Below, one piece after another: positions 1-5,848 of a DNA stretch of 17,497 nt (position 1 is the first letter of the stretch; each line of letters begins with the position of its first letter). This DNA comes from CBFGTA01 sp965651595 (GTDB lineage Bacteria > Actinomycetota > Actinomycetes > S36-B12 > UBA10799), in NCBI GenBank assembly GCA_965651595.1, contig CBFGTA010000041.1:1-17497 (forward strand). Direction: 5' to 3'. The notes below the pieces were generated by a model. It saw only the letters and a program-made list of their open reading frames with translations. It did not search any database and had not been told where the DNA came from. Made by a program: the position numbers and the translations under genes.

Positions 1-28
1 TTGGGGTGGGGGCGGGGGTAATTCGGGT

Positions 29-34
29 TAGGGT
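29..34 (+). promoter_or_regulatory. Candidate -10 box for a leaderless octT-leuS transcript
   Basis: The hexamer TAGGGT fits the actinobacterial TAnnnT -10 pattern and lies six bases before the GTG at 41. Transcription would then begin at about the first base of the start codon. No Shine-Dalgarno sequence is visible. The surrounding bases are extremely G-rich, and no convincing -35 hexamer is seen within the 28 bases available upstream. Confidence 0.5.
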
Positions 35-40
35 GGGCGG

Positions 41-844
41 GTGAGTCGGAATGTATTGGTGTTCGGGGATTCCCTGACGTACCACGGGCCCCGCCACGCG
101 CTGGCGCCGTCAGACCCTCGGCTGTGGCCGAACGTCATGGCCGCCAGGGTGGGGGACACTCGGGTGGACTTGTGTGCCCGGCTGGGGTGGACGGCCCGCG
201 AAATGTGGTGGGCTGTCGCCAAAGACCCCGTCGTGTGGGGCGAATACATTCTCCGCGCCCACGCGGCCGTGATCGCCGTCGGCGGCATGGACCACCTGCC
301 CGCATCAATCCCCACCGTTCTGCGCGACTCCATCCCCTACACGCGGCCTGGCTGGTTGCGGCGCCGAGTGCGCACCACCTACCGCCGCTACAGTCCCGCC
401 GCCATTCGGCTCACCGGCGGGCATATGCGGCAACTGCCCCAGTCCGCCACCGATCACTACATTCGCATCACTGTCGAGGCGTTACGTCACTATGAGGCTG
501 ACCTGCCCATCGTACTGCTGTCACCGAGCGCCTACGACACCCGCCACTACCCCAGCGACCGCCACCACGGGCCCGCCCGTAACGCCGCCTTTCGGCTCGC
601 CCGCGAACTCGACCTCCTCTACGTCGACACTGAACCTATGGTGGTTCCGTCCCTGCGTGACGGCACCGCCAACCCTGACGGAATGCACTACTCGTGGCGC
701 AGCCATCAACTCATCGGGGACGCCGTAGCCGGGGCCCTTGTTGGGGCTGGCTTCGGTCGCGAGATTCGCCTGATCGACGCATCCTCGGACTCGGACGACC
801 CTTGGTCGGCCGACCAGCGCGTGCCTATTAACCTTGACCGGTGA
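41..844 (+). CDS. octT: SGNH-family acyltransferase, probable diglucosylglycerate octanoyltransferase (OctT-like)
   Basis: A 267-aa protein of the SGNH/GDSL fold. The nucleophile motif GDSL is at residues 9-12 (Ser11), GGMD follows at 81-84, and the NPDGMH block at 211-216 supplies the Asp213/His216 pair. The pattern of MSR-VLVF-DSL at the N-terminus, DPR-WPN, GW at 49-50, RPPWLRR-like residues near 103-109 and NPDG-H resembles, from memory, mycobacterial OctT (Rv2418c). That enzyme transfers octanoate to diglucosylglycerate early in methylglucose lipopolysaccharide synthesis. In M. tuberculosis octT also sits beside degV and the comEA-comEC-holA-rpsT block, which supports orthology by synteny. 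There is no signal peptide, so the protein is cytoplasmic. The start is GTG at 41, six bases after a TAGGGT hexamer, which suggests a leaderless transcript. The acidic tail at 241-267 looks like an extension. The stop overlaps the leuS start by four bases. The family is clear; the exact acyl acceptor is inferred. Confidence 0.75.
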   Translation: MSRNVLVFGDSLTYHGPRHALAPSDPRLWPNVMAARVGDTRVDLCARLGWTAREMWWAVAKDPVVWGEYILRAHAAVIAVGGMDHLPASIPTVLRDSIPYTRPGWLRRRVRTTYRRYSPAAIRLTGGHMRQLPQSATDHYIRITVEALRHYEADLPIVLLSPSAYDTRHYPSDRHHGPARNAAFRLARELDLLYVDTEPMVVPSLRDGTANPDGMHYSWRSHQLIGDAVAGALVGAGFGREIRLIDASSDSDDPWSADQRVPINLDR

Positions 845-3318
845 CCACTTCCCGCAGCGACAACCCGCCAGCTGACTTCGATCCCCACGCGATCCAAGAG
901 AAATGGCTGCCCGTGTGGGACGAGCGTGAACCGTTCGCGTCCGGCCGACCCGACGACCACCGGCCCAAAAAGTACGTGCTCGACATGTTCCCCTACCCGT
1001 CCGGCGACCTGCACATGGGTCACGCAGAGGCCTATGCCCTCGGAGACGTGCTCGCCCGCTACTGGGTTCAGCGCGGCTACAACGTGCTCCACCCCATTGG
1101 TTGGGACGCTTTCGGCCTGCCTGCCGAGAACGCCGCCATCAAACGCGGTGAGGACCCACGCGACTGGACCTACGACAACATCGCCACCCAGAAGGCATCT
1201 ATGCGCCGCTACGCGTGCTCCTTCGACTGGAACCGCGTCCTCAACACCTGCGACCCCGAGTACTACCGCTGGAACCAGTGGATCTTCCTGCAGATGTACC
1301 GTCGCGGCCTCGCCTACCGCAAAGACTCCCTCGTCAACTGGTGTCCCCAAGACCAGACCGTGCTCGCCAACGAGCAAGTCGTCGGGGGAGCGTGCGAACG
1401 CTGTGACTCTCCCGTCACCAAGAAGAAACTCACCCAGTGGTACCTGAAAATCACCGACTACGCCGAACGTCTCCTCGACGACATGGAACAGTTGCGCGAT
1501 GGCTGGCCTGAGAAGGTCCTGCTCATGCAGCGCAACTGGATCGGCCGCTCCACCGGCGCCAACGTGCAGTTCGACATCGAAGGCCGCGACGAACCCGTCA
1601 CCATCTACACGACCCGTCCCGACACCCTCTACGGCGCGACGTTCTTCGTGGTGGCCGCCGACTCTGATCTGGCCGCCGAACTTGCTGCCGACAGCCCCGC
1701 CGCCACCGAGTTTGCCGACTACCTCGCCGAAGTGAAACAAGCCAGCGACATCGACCGACTCGCCACCGACCGGCCCAAGACGGGTGTGTTCCTGCACCGC
1801 TGGGCGATCAATCCCGTCAACGGGGAGCGTCTACCCGTTTACGCCAGCGACTACGTCCTCGCCGACTACGGCACCGGCGCCATCATGGCCGTTCCGGCCC
1901 ACGACCAGCGCGACCTCGACTTCGCCCGCGCATTCGACCTGCCCGTCAAAGTGGTCGTGGCCAGCGACGACGACCCCGCCGAGACGGGGGAAGCGGTCGC
2001 CGACGACGGGGTTCACGTCAACTCCGGGCCACTCGACGGCCTCGAGAAGGACGCCGCCATCGCTGCCATCGTCGAGCTGCTGCGCGAACGCGGCACCGGC
2101 GACGCGGCCGTCAACTACCGACTGCGTGACTGGCTGATCAGCCGCCAGCGCTACTGGGGCACACCCATTCCGATCGTTCACTGCGAGGCCTGCGGAGAAG
2201 TCCCCGTACCCGAGTCCGAACTGCCCGTGCGCCTGCCCGCGGCCGACGGCCTCGATCTGCAGCCCAAGGGCACCAGCCCGCTCGGTGCGGCCACCGACTG
2301 GGTGAGCGTGACGTGCCCACGCTGCGGGGCACCCGCAACCCGCGACACCGACACCATGGATACGTTCTTCGATTCGAGTTGGTACTACCTGCGGTTCCTG
2401 GACCCAGCCAATCTCGACGCGGCCTTCGACCCCGAACAAGCGCGCGAATGGTTGCCGGTCGACCAGTACGTCGGCGGCGTGACCCACGCCATCTTGCACC
2501 TGCTGTACGCGCGGTTCTTCGCGAAAGTGTTCCACGACCTGGGCCTAGTCGACTTCACCGAACCGTTCACCCGCCTCCTCAACCAGGGCATGGTGCTCAT
2601 GGACGGCGCGGCGATGAGCAAATCGCGCGGCAACCTGGTGCGCCTGTCTGACGAACTCGCCGTCCATGGCGTCGACGCGATTCGCCTGACGATGGTGTTC
2701 GCCGGACCTCCCGAAGACGACGTCGACTGGAAGGACGTCTCGCCTGCCGGCGCGAAGAAGTTCCTCGCCCGCGCCTGGAGGGTAGCCCGCGACGTGACGA
2801 GTGTCCCGGGTGTCGAGGCAGCTGGAGGAGACCTCGCCTTGCGTAAGGCCACCCACCGGGCCGTCCACGACGCCGAGCAGGCTCTCGAGGTGTACCGGTT
2901 CAACGTGGCGGTCGCGAAGATGATGGAACTAACCAACGCGACCCGCAAGGCCATCGACTCCGGAGCCGGCCCCGCCGACCCGGCGGTGCGCGAAGCCGCC
3001 GAAGCCATCGCCGTCCTCCTGTCGCTGGTCGCCCCCTACACGGCCGAAGACATGTGGGCCGAGTTGGGCCACGAACCGTGCGTCGCGCTCGCTGGCTGGC
3101 CCACCGTGGAACCCGAACTGCTCACCGCCGAATCCGTCACCTGTGTGGTGCAGATCAACGGCAAGGTACGCGCGCGGCTCGAAGTCGATCCTGACATCAC
3201 CGAAGACCAACTGCGCGAACGCGCACTCGGCGACGACTACGTTCTCGGCCAACTCGGCGGCGCTGAAGTTCGCAAGGTGATAGTGCGGGCGCCGCGCTTG
3301 GTCAGTCTTGTGGTGTAA
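841..3318 (+). CDS. leuS: Leucyl-tRNA synthetase (LeuRS)
   Basis: An 825-aa class Ia aminoacyl-tRNA synthetase that charges tRNA-Leu in the cytoplasm. HIGH appears as HMGH at residues 58-61. The CP1 editing domain shows TTRPDT at 257-262, GTG at 344-346 and HDQRD at 354-358, so post-transfer editing should be intact. A zinc-ribbon-like insert has paired cysteines C448/C451 and C492/C495. The KMSKS loop reads AMSKS at 591-595, followed by the anticodon-binding and C-terminal domains, the latter with an INGKVR motif. The length is near that of E. coli LeuRS (860) and, as I recall, shorter than many actinobacterial versions (about 950). GTG at 841 is chosen because it overlaps the octT stop as GTGA, implying translational coupling; no Shine-Dalgarno site is needed or seen. 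Identity is certain. Confidence 0.98.
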   Translation: MTTSRSDNPPADFDPHAIQEKWLPVWDEREPFASGRPDDHRPKKYVLDMFPYPSGDLHMGHAEAYALGDVLARYWVQRGYNVLHPIGWDAFGLPAENAAIKRGEDPRDWTYDNIATQKASMRRYACSFDWNRVLNTCDPEYYRWNQWIFLQMYRRGLAYRKDSLVNWCPQDQTVLANEQVVGGACERCDSPVTKKKLTQWYLKITDYAERLLDDMEQLRDGWPEKVLLMQRNWIGRSTGANVQFDIEGRDEPVTIYTTRPDTLYGATFFVVAADSDLAAELAADSPAATEFADYLAEVKQASDIDRLATDRPKTGVFLHRWAINPVNGERLPVYASDYVLADYGTGAIMAVPAHDQRDLDFARAFDLPVKVVVASDDDPAETGEAVADDGVHVNSGPLDGLEKDAAIAAIVELLRERGTGDAAVNYRLRDWLISRQRYWGTPIPIVHCEACGEVPVPESELPVRLPAADGLDLQPKGTSPLGAATDWVSVTCPRCGAPATRDTDTMDTFFDSSWYYLRFLDPANLDAAFDPEQAREWLPVDQYVGGVTHAILHLLYARFFAKVFHDLGLVDFTEPFTRLLNQGMVLMDGAAMSKSRGNLVRLSDELAVHGVDAIRLTMVFAGPPEDDVDWKDVSPAGAKKFLARAWRVARDVTSVPGVEAAGGDLALRKATHRAVHDAEQALEVYRFNVAVAKMMELTNATRKAIDSGAGPADPAVREAAEAIAVLLSLVAPYTAEDMWAELGHEPCVALAGWPTVEPELLTAESVTCVVQINGKVRARLEVDPDITEDQLRERALGDDYVLGQLGGAEVRKVIVRAPRLVSLVV

Positions 3319-3325
3319 ACGCCGG

Positions 3326-3331
3326 TAGGGT
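3326..3331 (+). promoter_or_regulatory. Candidate -10 box for a leaderless degV transcript
   Basis: TAGGGT lies in the 20-bp gap after the leuS stop and ends seven bases before the ATG at 3339. It sits within the 11-mer TAGGGTGGGCG, which also occurs at 29-39 ahead of octT. This placement decides the degV start at 3339 rather than the in-frame GTG at 3330, which overlaps the hexamer. Confidence 0.5.
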
Positions 3332-3338
3332 GGGCGAC

Positions 3339-4214
3339 ATGTCCACCCCCGTGCGAGTCGTCACCGATTCCACCGCCTACCTGTCGGCCGAAGAATGCGC
3401 CGAACTCGGTGTCATTGTGGTGCCCGTCCAAGTCATCATCGACGGGCGCAACTATCGCGAAGGCATCGACATCACCACTGCCGACGTGGCCCAGGCCCTG
3501 CGCCAAGGCAGTTCCGTGTCCACCTCGCGACCCGCCCCGGCCGACTTCGCGGCCGCCTATGACCGGGCCGCCGGCGAGGGTGCCGCCGCGATCGTCAGCG
3601 CCCACATCTCCCAAGAACTGTCCGGCACCTACCAGACCGGGGTGATGATGGCCAAAGACGCGCCCGTCCCCACGACGGTCGTGGATTCGCGCAACCTCTC
3701 CATGGGCCTGGGCTACGCCGTAGCGGCCGGGGCACGGGCCGCCAAAGCAGGCGGAGACGCCGAAGCGGTCGCCGAGACGATTCGGGCCCAGTCGTCGACG
3801 TCGCGGCTGTTCTTCTACGTCGACACCCTCGAGTACCTCAAGAAAGGTGGCCGCGTCAGTCGGGCCTCCGCGGCCTTCGGCACTGCGTTGCGAGTCAAGC
3901 CGCTGCTGCACTTGTGGGACGGGCGGGTGGAACTGATGGAGAAGGTGCGTACTGCCAGCCGCGCACTCGACCGACTCGCCGAACTCGCCATCACCGCCAT
4001 CGACGAGATCTCCAACGACGGCCACCACGCCCAACTCGCCATCCAACACATCGACGCCGCCGAACGTGCCGACGGCCTCCACGCCCAAATCTCGTCCCGA
4101 GTCGCCAACCCGGGCGCACTCGACATTCGCGTCCTCGAAGTGGGGGCAGTAGTGGGTGCCCACGTCGGCCCGGGAATGGTGTCGGTCGTCATCTCGCCCC
4201 TGCACACCGACTAG
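3339..4214 (+). CDS. DegV family fatty-acid-binding protein
   Basis: A 291-aa cytoplasmic DegV-family protein. DegV proteins bind one fatty acid between two alpha/beta domains, and in Firmicutes such proteins (FakB) present it to a kinase for phosphorylation. Visible family marks are DST at 10-12, the STSRP segment at 61-65 that helps bind the carboxylate, HISQELSGTYQ at 89-99, DSRNLSMGLGY at 116-125, and in the C-terminal half the YLKKGGRVS and KPLL segments. The length is normal for the family (about 280). No FakA kinase gene is in the window, so a FakA/B role is not shown here. ATG 3339 is preferred over the in-frame GTG at 3330 because of the -10-like hexamer just upstream. plsY, which uses acyl-phosphate in related pathways, follows after 9 bases, a suggestive pairing for lipid synthesis. 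Confidence 0.93.
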   Translation: MSTPVRVVTDSTAYLSAEECAELGVIVVPVQVIIDGRNYREGIDITTADVAQALRQGSSVSTSRPAPADFAAAYDRAAGEGAAAIVSAHISQELSGTYQTGVMMAKDAPVPTTVVDSRNLSMGLGYAVAAGARAAKAGGDAEAVAETIRAQSSTSRLFFYVDTLEYLKKGGRVSRASAAFGTALRVKPLLHLWDGRVELMEKVRTASRALDRLAELAITAIDEISNDGHHAQLAIQHIDAAERADGLHAQISSRVANPGALDIRVLEVGAVVGAHVGPGMVSVVISPLHTD

Positions 4215-4223
4215 GCGCCACCC

Positions 4224-4847
4224 ATGATCGACACACTCACCGGCGGGCAAGTGGTGGCTGCCGTCGCCGCTGGTGCGGTGGTCGGCTATGGGCTCGGCTC
4301 CATCAACCCGGCATCGCTGATCGCTCGGGCCCGCGGAGTAAACCTGCGGGACGTGGGTTCAGGGAACCCGGGAGCCACCAATGTTAGCCGCGCACTCGGC
4401 CGCAAGGTGGGGGCACTGGTATTGGTGCTAGATCTGGCCAAAGGGGCCGTGCCTGTACTGATCTTCACCCTGGCGGGCATCCCCCTGGCCGCCGCCGTGG
4501 CGGGGCTTGCAGCCGTCCTCGGCCACATGACTAGCCCGTTCCTGCGCGGACACGGTGGCAAAGGAGTCGCCACCACCCTGGGAGTCATCCTGGTCGCCGA
4601 GCCGCTCTGGCTGATCCCCATCCTGGTGGCGTTCGTGGTGGTGCGATGGCTATCGCACCGCACCGGCATCGCCAGCGTGGCCGGCGCCGTCGCCTTGATC
4701 GTGATTGCCGCTTGGGACCGCAATCAGCCCGAGTTCTCCTGGATGGGCGTCATCATCGGGATCTTGGTCATTGTCCGGCACGCCAGCAACATCCGGGCAG
4801 CCATCCACGACTTCCGCACCCGCAACGACGACACCTGGGGTACGTGA
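4224..4847 (+). CDS. plsY: Acyl-phosphate:glycerol-3-phosphate acyltransferase PlsY
   Basis: A 207-aa integral membrane protein that acylates position 1 of glycerol 3-phosphate with acyl-phosphate, the first step of phospholipid synthesis. The three PlsY motifs are present: GSINPASLI at about 25-33, the glycine-rich GSGNPGATNVSR at 45-56, and GHGGKGVATTLG at 109-120. About five hydrophobic segments can be picked out, near 9-27, 64-84, 87-104, 119-141 and 151-188, although the last is long and may be two. The C-terminal tail is short and polar. The length is typical. The ATG is nine bases after the degV stop with no Shine-Dalgarno site, so it is either coupled to degV or read from a weak promoter; TAGGCG at 4212-4217 is a poor -10 match. 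Neighbouring degV fits a shared role in acyl-chain supply. Confidence 0.95.
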   Translation: MIDTLTGGQVVAAVAAGAVVGYGLGSINPASLIARARGVNLRDVGSGNPGATNVSRALGRKVGALVLVLDLAKGAVPVLIFTLAGIPLAAAVAGLAAVLGHMTSPFLRGHGGKGVATTLGVILVAEPLWLIPILVAFVVVRWLSHRTGIASVAGAVALIVIAAWDRNQPEFSWMGVIIGILVIVRHASNIRAAIHDFRTRNDDTWGT

Positions 4848-4929
4848 ACCCAGTCGAGCGGGGCCATCGTCCCCAGGGTAGTTCTCCCCGATGCCAACAA
4901 ACAGCACATGGTTCCAACGTCCCCGTCAC

Positions 4930-4935
4930 TAACGT
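4930..4935 (+). promoter_or_regulatory. Candidate -10 box for a leaderless comEA transcript
   Basis: TAACGT matches TAnnnT and ends eight bases before the ATG at 4944. It lies in the 96-bp gap between plsY and comEA and favours 4944 over the in-frame ATG at 4908, which would place this box inside the gene. No Shine-Dalgarno site precedes either ATG. Confidence 0.4.
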
Positions 4936-4943
4936 GCCCTTCC

Positions 4944-5840
4944 ATGACGACCGCCCCGCCACCGACCAGTCCGGCATCCGAGGAGGCTACCCACCTCCAA
5001 TCCGGGCCCGACCCTGAGCAACGTTGGCTCGACACCTTGTCTAGCGACTCCCTGTCTGGTGACTCCTGGTCTGGCGACGGCTCCGGGCGAGGCTACCTGC
5101 CCAGTGATCAACTCGGGGACTGGTGGGACAAGCCAAGCCTTCGTTGGATGGTGGGTATCGTCTTGGCGGCTGTCGTGATCGCGGTGGGTTGGTCGATGCG
5201 TTCGGAGCCTGCCACCGAACCGCATGCCCCCGAACTGGTTCGGTCCGGTACGGCGGTGGCCGGGGGAGTGGGCCAGGTTCCCGAGCCTGAGAATCCTCCA
5301 ACTCTCCCCGAATTCTCTGGCTCCGGCCTCAGTCCTGGCTCGGCCGCAGGGTCTTCCACCGCAGGTGAGATCGTCGTGGATGTGCGCGGCCCCGTGCGCC
5401 AGTCCGGAGTGGTACGGCTACCGGCGGGTTCCCGGGTCGCTGATGCAATTGCCGCAGCCGGGGGACTGCGCCCGGGTGCTCGGGTCGCCGCGAATCAGGC
5501 GAGGGCCGTGAGTGACGGGGAACTGTTGCGGATTGGCCAGCCCGACGGCGGGCCGTCGGCAGGCTCGGCAACTGCCACGGGACCCAGTACCGGAGCTGAC
5601 GCTGACGCCGGGGGCTCGAACAACCCTGCGACCAGTTCCCCGGCCACGGGTTTGATCAACCTCAACACGGCCACTGCCGAGCAGCTACAGACTCTGCCTC
5701 GGGTGGGCCCCGTCACGGCCCAGAAGATCATCTCCTATCGAACCACAACTGGGCCCTTCACCTCTGTCGGGCAGTTGCGGGAAGTCAGCGGAATCGGCGA
5801 CGTGACATTCTCAGGGATCGAACCGCTCGTGACGGTGTAG
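4944..5840 (+). CDS. comEA: ComEA-like DNA-binding competence protein
   Basis: A 298-aa membrane-anchored DNA receptor for uptake of transforming DNA. In order it has a polar cytoplasmic N-terminus rich in Ser, Asp and Gly (1-66), one transmembrane span at about 68-85, a Pro/Gly-rich linker, an SLBB domain at about 142-198 (starting GEIVVDVRG, with AGSRVADAIAAAGG), a second low-complexity Gly/Ser/Thr linker, and a C-terminal helix-hairpin-helix pair at about 237-298. The hairpin region carries the LINLNTA start and the LPRVGPVTAQKI and VSGIGDVTF hairpins that bind DNA. ATG 4944 is preferred to 4908 because of the -10-like box at 4930. The N-terminus holds a short DS-SG tandem repeat. comEC follows after 8 bases, so the two are surely co-transcribed and supply receptor and channel. 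Whether the organism is naturally competent cannot be judged here. Confidence 0.93.
   Translation: MTTAPPPTSPASEEATHLQSGPDPEQRWLDTLSSDSLSGDSWSGDGSGRGYLPSDQLGDWWDKPSLRWMVGIVLAAVVIAVGWSMRSEPATEPHAPELVRSGTAVAGGVGQVPEPENPPTLPEFSGSGLSPGSAAGSSTAGEIVVDVRGPVRQSGVVRLPAGSRVADAIAAAGGLRPGARVAANQARAVSDGELLRIGQPDGGPSAGSATATGPSTGADADAGGSNNPATSSPATGLINLNTATAEQLQTLPRVGPVTAQKIISYRTTTGPFTSVGQLREVSGIGDVTFSGIEPLVTV
5046..5075 (+). repeat. comEA: 15-bp imperfect tandem repeat inside comEA
   Basis: Two 15-bp units, 5046-5060 and 5061-5075, encode DSLSG and DSWSG (residues 35-44). They are followed by DGSG, and preceded by a partial related unit, so TGTCTAGCGAC, TGTCTGGTGAC and GGTCTGGCGAC recur in phase. The repeat lies in the disordered cytoplasmic tail. 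Confidence 0.7.
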
Positions 5841-5848
5841 ACCCGCCG

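Noticed and set aside
706..1797. Long open frame on the - strand opposite leuS (363 codons).
   Set aside because: It is antisense to the well-supported leuS frame, has no recognisable domain, and arises from the GC-rich third positions of leuS. Similar shadows at 1831-2535, 10124-11113 and 13045-13935 were rejected for the same reason.
3237..4250. 337-codon - strand frame opposite degV.
   Set aside because: It has no family features and spans the degV promoter and the leuS end; it is a compositional shadow.
4835..4874. Hairpins CTGGG/CCCAG (4835-4853) and GGGG/CCCC (4860-4874) after plsY as a terminator.
   Set aside because: Stems are short, one straddles the stop codon, and no T-tract follows.
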